Source: Bacteroidetes bacterium GWA2_31_9b
GTDB taxonomy: Bacteria; Bacteroidota; Bacteroidia; Bacteroidales; UBA12077
Length of the DNA: 18,286 nt
Direction: 5' to 3'
NCBI GenBank assembly: GCA_001769005.1
Contig: MENE01000089.1
Location: forward strand, 2,903-21,188
This document shows, in pieces, positions 6,234 to 14,453 of this stretch. A program made the position numbers and the translations under genes. The notes under the pieces are model-generated. The model searched no databases, was not told the DNA's origin, and saw only the letters and a list, made by a program, of their open reading frames with translations. Positions within the stretch are counted from its first letter, which is position 1. Each line of letters begins with the position of its first letter.

Positions 6234-9200
6234 TTACCTCTTCAAGAAATCATCATAACTTTTTATAACAATTGATTGTAATGCATTTTGTTTTGCAAAT
6301 TTTTCAATTTTTATAAAATCTTTACTCTTTATTGAATTAAGCTTTGTTTTAGCTAAATCAAAACTTGTACGAAGTATTTGATAATTTTCATAATGGGTGT
6401 TAGAAGGTTTATCAATATTGCTAACAACAACACTATATAAATTGCTAATTTTTTCACGAAGCTGATCTTCTGCTGTTTGAACGTAATTGTCGCCGGTTGT
6501 AATTACTAATGTGTTTTTTAAATCAGTTAAATCTTGTTTTAACAATTTAGCAACTTTAGCAACTTTCGAGTTTTTAAAATCAATACTATCGATATATGAT
6601 GTTGTTAAATCAATTTCATATACTAAATATGCCAATTCCTGAGTAAAATCATAAAGTTTTTTACTTAAATCATATTTTAGTTTACGATCGTCATTAGAAA
6701 CGCTCGAATTTGGATCGTAAATCAATTCAATATTTGATTCATAAGTTTCTTTGCCTTTTGTCATAACTATTTTATAATTATCAGCCGGCAATTTAAAACT
6801 TGAGAATGCTCCTGCACTATATGATTTTCCAATTGCTACTATAGGTGCTTTTAAGGTATATTCCCAATTAACAATATTTATTCCTTTCTTTTTTCCAGCA
6901 TCAACATTTCCAACAAGTTCACCTTTGCTATTAAAGATTTCAATAGTCATTTTACCAAAAGTGTGACGCTTTTTTAAGTAATAAATTATTTTAGCATCCC
7001 TATTTGGATTTTTTCCAACAAATTGGGTAAATGTACTATTACCACCAAAAGAACTTTCTTCCCATATAACTGTTGGTTTAGAATCAAAGAAATGAACTTC
7101 TTTTTGAAGAATCTCCTGACTAATTTGTCGTAATGGACTAATATCATCAATTATAATAATACCTCTTCCATGAGTTGCTAAAACCAAGTCGTGTTTTTTG
7201 GGATGCAATGCTATATAATGAACAGGTGCAGAAGGCATGTTGTTAGTAAATTTTACCCAATTCTTTCCCCCGTCAATAGTTATATACAAACCAGTTTCTG
7301 TTCCCAAATATAAAAGATTTTCATTTATATAATCTTCTTTTATATGTCTGGCGAAATTGGTAATGTCACTGGTAGCTATTGATTTCCATGTTTTCCCGAA
7401 GTCTGTGGTTTTGTAAACATAAGCTTTATCATCGTTCGCAAAATGTCCATCAAAAACTGCATATGCTGTTCCTTTGTTAAAATTACTTGCTTCGATATGA
7501 TAACACCATGTATTTGCAGGTAATTCGGGTATGTTTAAAACAACATTAGTCCAATTTTTACCACCATTCTGAGTAATTTGTACATTTCCATCATCAGTAC
7601 CAACCCAAATTAAATTTTCGTCAAGAGGAGATTCTGCAACACTAAAAATAGTATTGTTATTTTCAGCACCAGAGTTATCAATTGATAATCCTCCTGAATT
7701 AGCCTGGTTTTGCTTTGCTGGATTATTTGTAGTTAAGTCAGGTGAAATTCTTTCCCAATTATCACCCATATCATCAGATCGATATAAAAACTGATTTCCA
7801 ACATATATCCTGTCAGGTTTATTTGGGCTAAGCTGAATTGCAGCGTTCCAATTGTATCTGAATTTAATGTTTTGATCAGGAAAAGGTTGAATAGTTTTTA
7901 GAATATTTTTTTCAATATCAAATCGCCAGATTGAACCTGCTGTTTGGAACGTTGAATAAACAATTTTTTTGGTTGTATGTCGAAATACTCTGAATCCATC
8001 ACCTCCACCAACAGGTTCCCAATCTCCTGCTTCTATTCCGCCGGGACTTTCAGATGGTCCGTACCATGAACCATTATCTTGTAATCCACCATAAACATTA
8101 TAGGGTTCTTCATTATCAAGGCTAACATGATAAAACTGTGAAACAGGAATGTTATCAACCATATCAAAAATGGAACCTCCATCAAATGATCGATACACTC
8201 CACCGTCAGTTCCAGAGTATATAATATCAGAATTATTAATGTCGAACCAGATATCGTGAATATCGGCATGTTGTGGTCCTAAACTTTTAAACGTATTACC
8301 GCCATCTCTGCTAATTGAACCAAATAAACCACATTTTACAATTACGTTTTCGTTGCGAGGATCAATTGCTATTCTTGAAAAATAAAAAGGACGTACTGCG
8401 AGCTCAAAATCCTTATTGAGATGTATCCATGTTTCGCCTGCATTTTCAGAACGATATAATCCGCATTTGCTTCTATCCATTGACTCTACTACTGCAAAAA
8501 CGATATTTGAATTTGTTGGAGCAATTGCAACAGCAAATCGGCCTAGTATTCCTTCTGGAAATCCATTGTGAATTTTATTCCAGTTTTTCCCTCCATCAAT
8601 TGATTTATATAATGCACTATTTGTACCGCCTGAACTAAATGACCATGCTGTTCTTCTGAATTCCCAAAAAGCAGCATAAAGTATATCCGGATTGTTTTGA
8701 TCCATAATTAATTCAGAACATCCTGTTGATAGATTTCCTGCAAGTAATTTCACCCACGTTTTACCACCATCGGAAGTTTTATAAACTCCACGTTCTTCGC
8801 TATCGCCCCAAAGTGAGCCAAGAATACCAACAAAAACTTCATTGGAATTTTTTGGATTTATTTGAATACTGCTGATGTGGTCTGATTTCTCAAATCCCAT
8901 TTTTTGCCAGTTTGTTCCTCCATCAATTGATTTGTAAAGTCCATCACCAGGAGAGATGCTGTTTCTAGTCCATGTTTCACCTGTTCCTACCCAAATTATA
9001 TGATCGGGATCTGATGGGTCGATGGCAATTGTACCAATAGATTGATTGTAATTATCGAAAATTGAATTGAACATGACACCTCCGTCAACAGATTTCCATA
9101 CTCCACCACCGGCTGTTCCTGCATAAATTATTTTTGAATTTGTTGGATGACCTGCTATATCAGTTATTCTTCCACTCATTACCGCCGGACCAATATGTCT

Positions 9201-9314
9201 GGCTCGCATTGTTCCAAATAGCTCTTCGCCTGTTAATTTGATTGGTTCTTGAGAATTTGCCAATAAGTTAACAGATATCAGAAGAGTTAAAAAAAATAAT
9301 TTTTTAAATCTCAT
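6234..9314 (-). CDS. Exported Vps10/sortilin-like BNR-repeat beta-propeller protein
   Basis: The 1026-residue protein has a Sec signal peptide (residues 1 to about 22, ending LLANSQ). It then has at least ten Asp-box/BNR motifs of the form Y-K-S-x-D-G-G-x-x-W: near residues 74, 128, 179, 237, 288, 335, 375, 511, 581, 636 and 678. This indicates one or two large beta-propellers as in Vps10/sortilin and BNR glycosidase-like proteins. The family-typical segments YGGLQDNGSWYGP (408-420) and ATHGRGIIIIDDISPLRQ (713-730) are present. Residues about 770-862 (NPNRDAKIIYYLKK, NSKGELVG, LPADNYKIV) look like an FlgD-type Ig domain, followed by a helical tail. No type IX sorting domain is evident at the C terminus. 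Despite frequent 'glycosyl hydrolase' labels, no catalytic residues can be assigned; binding or scaffolding is as likely. It lies 24 bp downstream of the LolA-like gene. Confidence 0.85.
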   Translation of the reverse strand: MRFKKLFFLTLLISVNLLANSQEPIKLTGEELFGTMRARHIGPAVMSGRITDIAGHPTNSKIIYAGTAGGGVWKSVDGGVMFNSIFDNYNQSIGTIAIDPSDPDHIIWVGTGETWTRNSISPGDGLYKSIDGGTNWQKMGFEKSDHISSIQINPKNSNEVFVGILGSLWGDSEERGVYKTSDGGKTWVKLLAGNLSTGCSELIMDQNNPDILYAAFWEFRRTAWSFSSGGTNSALYKSIDGGKNWNKIHNGFPEGILGRFAVAIAPTNSNIVFAVVESMDRSKCGLYRSENAGETWIHLNKDFELAVRPFYFSRIAIDPRNENVIVKCGLFGSISRDGGNTFKSLGPQHADIHDIWFDINNSDIIYSGTDGGVYRSFDGGSIFDMVDNIPVSQFYHVSLDNEEPYNVYGGLQDNGSWYGPSESPGGIEAGDWEPVGGGDGFRVFRHTTKKIVYSTFQTAGSIWRFDIEKNILKTIQPFPDQNIKFRYNWNAAIQLSPNKPDRIYVGNQFLYRSDDMGDNWERISPDLTTNNPAKQNQANSGGLSIDNSGAENNNTIFSVAESPLDENLIWVGTDDGNVQITQNGGKNWTNVVLNIPELPANTWCYHIEASNFNKGTAYAVFDGHFANDDKAYVYKTTDFGKTWKSIATSDITNFARHIKEDYINENLLYLGTETGLYITIDGGKNWVKFTNNMPSAPVHYIALHPKKHDLVLATHGRGIIIIDDISPLRQISQEILQKEVHFFDSKPTVIWEESSFGGNSTFTQFVGKNPNRDAKIIYYLKKRHTFGKMTIEIFNSKGELVGNVDAGKKKGINIVNWEYTLKAPIVAIGKSYSAGAFSSFKLPADNYKIVMTKGKETYESNIELIYDPNSSVSNDDRKLKYDLSKKLYDFTQELAYLVYEIDLTTSYIDSIDFKNSKVAKVAKLLKQDLTDLKNTLVITTGDNYVQTAEDQLREKISNLYSVVVSNIDKPSNTHYENYQILRTSFDLAKTKLNSIKSKDFIKIEKFAKQNALQSIVIKSYDDFLKR

Positions 9315-9338
9315 ATTTTTAATTATTTAATTTTGCAA

Positions 9339-10082
9339 TTAACTTTCTGGAAAAGCTAATGTCGATTTATCAATCTCTGGATTAATTTCAATAGTTTTTA
9401 TTGTAATAGTTTGACCTTGTTGGCCTTTTAATCCTTGAGTGAAAGAGAAAGAAAAATATATTCCATTTACTTCCTGATAATTACTGAAAAATGTTTGTGA
9501 AATATTTCCTTTTGCTGGTCCGCTTTTTATTTCAGCCTCTACAAGAATTGGAACTACGTTTTCCTTGTCAAAATAATAATATAATATATTTTCTGTTTCT
9601 ACTCCATCAACTAAATTAGGTGTTTTGGTAAGTTTAATTTTAAAACATTCTGTTCCTTCAATAATTTCGTTACCTAAAAGTTCAATTGCAAACCCTTTTT
9701 CTTTGTAGTTTAAGAATGGATCCGGAAATTCTTTGGATGCACGTTTTAAATTTTCTGTATTTTCGCTATTTTGCTTTTCAGCTTGCATCGACATCATATT
9801 CATTCCCCATGCTGTTTCTCCATCAAAAGCAATTTGTGTAATATCATTTCCCTGAAGAGTGATTTTTACATAGGTTGAACCATTTTTAGCATTATAAATA
9901 ACTAAAGGTATTTCGCCTACAGGAGTATTTACACTTGCATTTAGTCGTAAACTTGTAATGCTATTCCAGGCATCTTTTCCTCCAGTATTTTCAAAATATT
10001 TTTCAATAATTTCGTCTGCATTTTGTGCACTAACAAAAAGGCATATTAATGAAAAAGCCAGAAATAAAGTAATTCGTCTCAT
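9339..10082 (-). CDS. LolA-like periplasmic protein (outer membrane lipoprotein-sorting type fold)
   Basis: The 247-residue product starts with a Sec signal peptide (MRRITLFLAFSLICLFVSA, likely cut before QNADE). The mature part opens ADEIIEKYFENTGGKDAW, the usual entry to the LolA/LolB/RseB-type half-barrel in Bacteroidota. Strand-rich segments follow, with IAFDGETAW and late beta strands (LYYYFDKENVVPILVEAEI). Such proteins bind lipid-like or lipoprotein ligands in the periplasm. This is one of the many paralogues annotated as lipoprotein-sorting proteins rather than clearly the housekeeping LolA, which is usually shorter. The propeller gene follows after 24 bp on the same strand with no terminator between, so the pair is very likely one operon and may act together at the envelope. 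Fold-level confidence is good; function is unproven. Confidence 0.75.
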   Translation of the reverse strand: MRRITLFLAFSLICLFVSAQNADEIIEKYFENTGGKDAWNSITSLRLNASVNTPVGEIPLVIYNAKNGSTYVKITLQGNDITQIAFDGETAWGMNMMSMQAEKQNSENTENLKRASKEFPDPFLNYKEKGFAIELLGNEIIEGTECFKIKLTKTPNLVDGVETENILYYYFDKENVVPILVEAEIKSGPAKGNISQTFFSNYQEVNGIYFSFSFTQGLKGQQGQTITIKTIEINPEIDKSTLAFPES

Positions 10083-10286
10083 TTTTTAATTGTTTTAAGT
10101 TTAATTTACTAGGTTAGTTTATAATATATTATACAAGGTATAAAAGTTTAATAAATTGTTTAAATAACTGTGTTTAATATTTTTTATTTTGATCGAAGAA
10201 TTTATAATTGGTTTAATGCTTGAAAAACTATTTTTATCGATTATCAATACTTGTAGTTTTCATATACATATTAAAACTTTTTTTAA

Positions 10287-10325
10287 ATAAAAAAAATCCG
10301 AATTATCGAAATTTTTTTTATTTTT
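10287..10325 (-). terminator. Weak AT-rich hairpin after the transporter gene
   Basis: Just past the transporter stop, an A run and a T run about 8 bases long can pair around a short CGA/TCG stem with an ATTA loop, with mismatches. On the minus strand it ends in a T tract. It may be a weak bidirectional terminator. The rest of the gap to 10082 is AT-rich with no clear promoter match. Confidence 0.3.
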
Positions 10326-11771
10326 TTATTTTAATCTTCGTATTAAAAACCTATCATACAAAAATAATAGAAATGCTGCTCCGCCACCTATAGCTAACAA
10401 TACATACCAAATTCGGTTTGGATGATAAGTAACCCATAAATAATTGGTCATTTCGGCTTGTGTCATATTTAATAATTCGCCTGCCTTATTATAAAAATCA
10501 GTTTGTGTAAAACTATCAGAGATTTCCGGTACTGATATTCCTTTTAATGATAAATCGGATTTAAGTAAAGTGAGTTTGTCGGCCATCTTACCATAAACAC
10601 TACCCGAAATAAACCCTGCCATTAGGTTTCCGAATGTAACTGGCAAATAGGCACAACCCATATACAAAGCTATTTTATCTTTTGGAGCTATACGGCCAAT
10701 GTATTCAGTTACTTTTGGAGAACCAGTCATTTCGCCTATCCCAAAAATAAAGATCGATGCAATAATAAAGAATGGATTATTTGTAAATACAGTTAATGCC
10801 ATTCCTATAGCACAAACTAAAAATCCGGTCATCATTGATGTTAATGGTCGCCATTTCATTATTAGTGTTGAAACTACTATCTGAAACATGATAATGTACA
10901 TAGCATCAATATTAGTAATATATTCAGCTTTTATTGTTCCATCAGGCGAACCAATCTTGCTTGTTAACCAAGGCCAAATATCGTTTATGAAATTATATAA
11001 AGTATGTGTATCAACCCACTGATCAATAAATACAGGGAGAGTATAAAACAGTTGGTAGTACATCGACCAGAATCCTGCAACAATTACAAGGAAAATAATG
11101 AATTTATAATCGCTTAATGCAACACCAATATTTCTGAAAATATTTTTTAACGATTGAATGAATGGTAAATCTGATTTTATTCTTCCGGGCTCTTTATAAA
11201 AGTATAATATTGGAAAGTTAACTGCAATAAAAATGGCACTCAGATAAAAAACTGCTTCGTAAGAAATTTTAGTAAACTGAAGTGCAACAAGTGGTCCAAC
11301 AAATGCTCCAATATTTACGATCATATAAAATAATCCAAAACCAATTGATGATGTTTCTTCGTCGGTAGTTTTCGATACTGTTGCAGTAATAATAGGCTTA
11401 AATAATGCTCCTCCAATAGCAACATAAAGAAAAATGGCAAAAAACGATACAAACGATTTGCAATAAGGCATTGCCAGATATCCTGTAAAATAGATCAAAA
11501 AGGCAATAAATAGTACTTTTTTATATCCATATCGGTCGGCTATTGCTCCTGTAATAATAGGTAAGAAATACAATATGGCTGTACCAATTCCCATAATCAT
11601 TCCTTTTTCTTCCTGACTTAATCCCAATGCACCAATATCGGTCGATTTGGTTAAATAGTTTGCCAGAAGCATATAAAATCCATACCAGGCCCAGCGTTCG
11701 AAAAGCTCCATCGTATTGGCTATCCAAAAGGTTTTTGGAAATTTGCGGAATATTTTTGTAATTGTTGCCAT
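10326..11771 (-). CDS. POT/PTR2-family proton-coupled oligopeptide transporter
   Basis: This 481-residue major facilitator protein of the POT family imports di- and tripeptides using the proton gradient across the inner membrane. The signature E-x-x-E-R-W-x-x-Y-G occurs at residues 22-31, the motif that couples proton and peptide binding in helix 1. GGALFKPIITATVSK and FYMIVNIGAFVGP match the PTR2 consensus in helices 4 and 5. About 12 to 14 hydrophobic segments are spread over the protein, with a soluble stretch (WVDTHTLYNFINDIWPW and following) before the second half. The last residues (FLIRRLK) are basic, as expected for a cytoplasmic end. A near-consensus minus-strand -7 element (CATCTTTG, 11799-11806) lies 27 bp upstream. 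The gene stands alone; the peptidase genes elsewhere in the window suggest peptide use, but they are not in its operon. Confidence 0.93.
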   Translation of the reverse strand: MATITKIFRKFPKTFWIANTMELFERWAWYGFYMLLANYLTKSTDIGALGLSQEEKGMIMGIGTAILYFLPIITGAIADRYGYKKVLFIAFLIYFTGYLAMPYCKSFVSFFAIFLYVAIGGALFKPIITATVSKTTDEETSSIGFGLFYMIVNIGAFVGPLVALQFTKISYEAVFYLSAIFIAVNFPILYFYKEPGRIKSDLPFIQSLKNIFRNIGVALSDYKFIIFLVIVAGFWSMYYQLFYTLPVFIDQWVDTHTLYNFINDIWPWLTSKIGSPDGTIKAEYITNIDAMYIIMFQIVVSTLIMKWRPLTSMMTGFLVCAIGMALTVFTNNPFFIIASIFIFGIGEMTGSPKVTEYIGRIAPKDKIALYMGCAYLPVTFGNLMAGFISGSVYGKMADKLTLLKSDLSLKGISVPEISDSFTQTDFYNKAGELLNMTQAEMTNYLWVTYHPNRIWYVLLAIGGGAAFLLFLYDRFLIRRLK

Positions 11772-11798
11772 CAGTTTAATTGTTAAATTTCGCTCTTA

Positions 11799-11806
11799 CA
11801 AAGATG
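11799..11806 (-). promoter_or_regulatory. Possible -7 element of the transporter gene
   Basis: The minus strand reads CATCTTTG followed by TA, one mismatch from TAnnTTTG, at a sensible distance from the ATG. No -33 TTG is found at the expected spacing, so this is weak. Confidence 0.3.
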
Positions 11807-11925
11807 ATTTTTTAATCTAAATAAAAAAATTGGATATCAAATATGATCAAATAAGACATAAAAAGTTTAGAATAAAAAACATCTAACAACATAAGCATCT
11901 AAAATACAGGCTATTGAAAAACATG

Positions 11926-11942
11926 TTTTATATCATATAAAA
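11926..11942. promoter_or_regulatory. AT-rich inverted repeat upstream of the candidate small-RNA promoter
   Basis: TTTTATAT-C-ATATAAAA is a perfect palindrome with 8-bp arms, centred about 60 bp before the expected transcription start at about 11994. That is a plausible activator position, but AT-only palindromes arise easily by chance in this sequence. Confidence 0.25.
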
Positions 11943-11959
11943 TTTATTGTGAAATATAG

Positions 11960-11988
11960 TTGTAATATAAAATGTTTATCTACTTTTG
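11960..11988 (+). promoter_or_regulatory. Promoter of a candidate small RNA
   Basis: TTG at 11960-11962, an 18-base gap and TACTTTTG at 11981-11988 followed by CA match the phylum's housekeeping promoter and have the same geometry as the tRNA-Phe promoter. It points at a transcript that meets a strong terminator about 85 nt later. Confidence 0.7.
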
Positions 11989-11993
11989 CAGCC

Positions 11994-12078
11994 TGAAAAA
12001 AGGGTAAATATTTTTTTAGGGTAAAATTTTTAGGGTTAGGAAAAAAGAGAACGGTTCATTGAGCTGTTCTCTTTTTTT
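11994..12078 (+). ncRNA. Candidate small RNA of about 85 nt (unidentified)
   Basis: Between a good promoter and a strong terminator lies a short transcript without a credible reading frame. Its 5' part has three AGGGT boxes (AGGGTAAA at 12001-12008 and 12018-12025, AGGGTTAG at 12032-12039) separated by U-rich linkers and looks largely unpaired. Its 3' part is one long hairpin that ends in seven Ts. The start is estimated as about 6 nt after the -7 element. It could be a trans-acting RNA or a terminated leader of gpmI, whose ATG is 128 bp past the terminator. I do not recognise a known RNA family in it. Confidence 0.5.
12041..12078 (+). terminator. Strong intrinsic terminator of the candidate small RNA
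   Basis: A6-GAGAAC (12041-12052) pairs with GTTCTC-T6 (12066-12077). The stem continues through GGTTC/GAGCT with two G-T pairs to a 3-nt loop (12058-12060). Seven Ts (12072-12078) end it. The A run on the other side could make it work in both directions. Confidence 0.88.
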
Positions 12079-12138
12079 ATTCAGTAACTTTAAGAATTTT
12101 TTTATAGAATTCGTAATGCCGAAGTGTTTTTATTTAAA

Positions 12139-12146
12139 TAATTTTG
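12139..12146 (+). promoter_or_regulatory. Possible -7 element of gpmI
   Basis: TAATTTTG matches TAnnTTTG and lies 60 bp before the gpmI start and downstream of the terminator, so it could be the gene's own promoter. No TTG is present at the expected -33 spacing. Confidence 0.4.
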
Positions 12147-12206
12147 TGCAAACAATTTTAATTCTGACTTGTTAGTACTTTAAAATTCATTTATTCAAAT
12201 AATATC

Positions 12207-13730
12207 ATGACAAAAACAAGAAAAGTGATTTTGCTGATTCTCGATGGATGGGGAATAGGAAATAAATCAAAATCGGATGTTATTTTCAATGCAAATACTC
12301 CTTATATCGATAGCCTATATAAAAAATACCCGCACTCTCAACTTTTAACCTGTGGTGAAAATGTTGGTTTGCCTGATGGACAAATGGGAAACTCTGAAGT
12401 TGGTCATTTGAATATTGGTGCCGGACGTGTTGTTTATCAGGATTTGGTTCGTATTAATAAAGCTATTGAGGATAATAGCATTTCTCAAAACGAAACATTG
12501 GTAAATGCTTTTAAATATGCAAAAGATAAAAATGTAGCAGTTCATTTTATCGGACTTGTTTCTGATGGTGGCGTGCATTCTCAGGATAAACATCTTTATA
12601 AATTATGTGATATTACAAAAGATTATGGTTTAAATAAGGTTTTTATTCATGCTTTAACCGATGGCCGCGATGTAGATCCTCGATCTGGCTTGGGTTTTGT
12701 AAAACAGTTGCAAAATCATTTAAATAAATCAAATGGTGTTATTGCTTCTCTCGTAGGTCGTTATTATGGAATGGACCGCGATAAGCGATGGGAGCGTGTT
12801 AAAGAATCGTACGATTTAATGGTTCATGGTAAAGGAACGCAAACCAACGATATATTTAAATCGATCCAGGAATCGTATGATGCCGGTGTAACCGATGAAT
12901 TTATTAAACCAATTGTTAAGGTTAATGATAAAGGTGAACCCGTTGGAAAAATTCAACCCAACGATGTAGTTATTTGCTTTAATTTTCGTACCGACCGTTT
13001 GCGCGAAACAACAATTGTGCTTACTCAAAAAGATATGCCTGAGTTTGGAATGCAAACCATGCCATTGTATTATGTAACAATGACACGTTACGATGAAACT
13101 TTTAAAAATGTTAAAATTGTTTACGAAAAAGATAATCTCGAAAATACTATTGGAGAGATAATATCACGTTATGGTAAAAAGCAGATTCGTATTGCTGAAA
13201 CAGAAAAATATGCTCATGTTACATTCTTTTTCTCTGGAGGTCGCGAAGAGGTTTTTAAAAACGAAAGCAGAATAATGATTCCTTCGCCCAAAGTAGCCAC
13301 ATATGATTTGCAGCCTGAAATGAGTGCTCCTTTGGTTAAAGATGCTATTGTTGCTGAACTTAAAAAAAAGGAAGTCGATTTTGTGTGTTTGAACTTTGCA
13401 AATGGCGATATGGTAGGACATACTGGTGTTTATACTGCAATTACAAAAGCTGTAGAAACAGTTGATCAATGTTTGAGCGAAGTTGTAGAAACAGCTATTG
13501 CAAATGGATATGAGGCAATAATTATTGCCGACCATGGAAATGCAGATTATGCCATTAATGATGATGGATCTGAAAATACTGCTCACTCATTAAATCCTGT
13601 TCCTTTTATTTTAGTTTCTGACAGATTTAAATCGGTTAAAAATGGTATTCTTGCTGATGTTGCACCAACAATTTTAACGCTTATGGGTTTAGATATTCCT
13701 TCAGAAATGAAAGGGAATATATTAGTTTAA
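12207..13730 (+). CDS. gpmI: 2,3-bisphosphoglycerate-independent phosphoglycerate mutase
   Basis: The 507-residue enzyme interconverts 3- and 2-phosphoglycerate in glycolysis and gluconeogenesis, using two manganese ions and a phosphoserine intermediate. All signature segments are present: LILDGWGIG with metal ligand Asp13, GNSEVGHLNIGAGR with nucleophile Ser63, GGVHS with His124, TDGRDVDP (151-158), GRYYGMDRDKRW (184-195), IADHGNAD with Asp442 and His443, and TAHSLNP with His460. Length and motif order are typical, with the phosphotransferase inserted in the phosphatase domain. ATG at 12207 begins the conserved N terminus. The gene follows the candidate small-RNA unit and has a possible -7 element 60 bp upstream. 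A DUF3109 gene begins 21 bp after its stop with no terminator between, suggesting one transcript. Confidence 0.99.
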   Translation: MTKTRKVILLILDGWGIGNKSKSDVIFNANTPYIDSLYKKYPHSQLLTCGENVGLPDGQMGNSEVGHLNIGAGRVVYQDLVRINKAIEDNSISQNETLVNAFKYAKDKNVAVHFIGLVSDGGVHSQDKHLYKLCDITKDYGLNKVFIHALTDGRDVDPRSGLGFVKQLQNHLNKSNGVIASLVGRYYGMDRDKRWERVKESYDLMVHGKGTQTNDIFKSIQESYDAGVTDEFIKPIVKVNDKGEPVGKIQPNDVVICFNFRTDRLRETTIVLTQKDMPEFGMQTMPLYYVTMTRYDETFKNVKIVYEKDNLENTIGEIISRYGKKQIRIAETEKYAHVTFFFSGGREEVFKNESRIMIPSPKVATYDLQPEMSAPLVKDAIVAELKKKEVDFVCLNFANGDMVGHTGVYTAITKAVETVDQCLSEVVETAIANGYEAIIIADHGNADYAINDDGSENTAHSLNPVPFILVSDRFKSVKNGILADVAPTILTLMGLDIPSEMKGNILV

Positions 13731-13751
13731 TTATTAAAAATCGATTTTGTA

Positions 13752-14345
13752 ATGCTTCAAATTGGAAATACAGTAGTTAGTTTAGAATTGCTCGAAGAAA
13801 AATTCGTTTGTGATTTAGAAAAATGTCAGGGTTATTGTTGTGTTGATGGAGAGTCGGGCGCACCTCTTGAGGATGGTGAAAAAGAACTAATAGAGAAGAA
13901 TTACCCGAATTTTAAAAAATATTTACGTAAAGAATCATGTGAATCAATCGAAAAGCAAGGTTTTGCAGTAACAGATCGTGATGGTGATATAGTTACACCT
14001 TTACTAAATGGAGAAGAATGTGTTTATACCATTTTTGAAAATGGTATTGCTAAATGTGGTATAGAAAAAGCATTTTTTGAAAAAAAAATATCTTTCAGAA
14101 AACCTATTTCCTGCCATTTATATCCAATTCGATTAAAAAATTTATATGATAATGTAGATGCTGTAAATTACCACAGATGGGGAATTTGCGAACCTGCCTG
14201 CGAATTGGGATGTAAAAAGAATGTTCGGGTTTACGAATTTTTAAAAGATGCTCTTATTCGAAAGTATGGAGAAGATTGGTATAATGAATTAAATGAAGTG
14301 GCTAAGGCTTATATTGCTGATTCTAAGAAATCCTCAAATTGTTGA
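13752..14345 (+). CDS. DUF3109 family cysteine-rich protein
   Basis: This 197-residue soluble protein has 12 cysteines. The pattern C20-x4-C25-x3-C29-C30 opens the protein and is followed by Cys90, Cys102, Cys121 (SCHLYPIRL) and the cluster C146-x3-C150-x3-C154. Together with GESGAPLEDGE and NYHRWGICEPAC this matches the DUF3109 family, which is widespread in Bacteroidota and recalls the CxnCC metal-binding proteins of the YkgJ type. A metal or iron-sulfur site is likely, but the ligand and biochemical role are not established. There is no signal peptide, so it is cytoplasmic. It sits 21 bp behind gpmI and is probably co-transcribed with it. The family assignment is by motif recognition. Confidence 0.85.
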   Translation: MLQIGNTVVSLELLEEKFVCDLEKCQGYCCVDGESGAPLEDGEKELIEKNYPNFKKYLRKESCESIEKQGFAVTDRDGDIVTPLLNGEECVYTIFENGIAKCGIEKAFFEKKISFRKPISCHLYPIRLKNLYDNVDAVNYHRWGICEPACELGCKKNVRVYEFLKDALIRKYGEDWYNELNEVAKAYIADSKKSSNC

Positions 14346-14453
14346 TATAGAAGAATCTTTGTTTTTGTTGATTTTTATCCTTTTTTTATCAATTCGAAAT
14401 TAGTATTTTAGTCAACCTAAGCAAAAAATTATTCATTGTAAATTCAAAATAAA

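Larger units (their letters stand above)
11772..12206. other. 435-bp intergenic region between the transporter gene and gpmI
   Basis: No protein-coding gene is visible here. From left to right it holds the possible transporter promoter, a direct repeat of ATCAAATA with a 10-bp period (11836-11843 and 11846-11853), and a 17-bp inverted repeat (11926-11942). A complete promoter and short transcript with terminator (11960-12078) follow, and then a 128-bp gpmI leader region with a possible -7 element. Confidence 0.8.

Noticed and set aside
10120..10133. Perfect palindrome TATAATATATTATA upstream of the LolA-like gene
   Set aside because: It consists only of A and T in very AT-rich DNA and is not placed at a recognisable promoter, so chance is the simplest explanation.
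13164..13586. 140-codon reading frame on the minus strand inside gpmI
   Set aside because: It lies fully within a certain gene on the other strand, has low-complexity content and no recognisable motif; it is a shadow of gpmI.
14346..14453. Possible terminator hairpin (TTGAT...ATCAA) between the DUF3109 and M20 genes
   Set aside because: The stem has only five pairs around a long T-rich loop, and no T tract follows.
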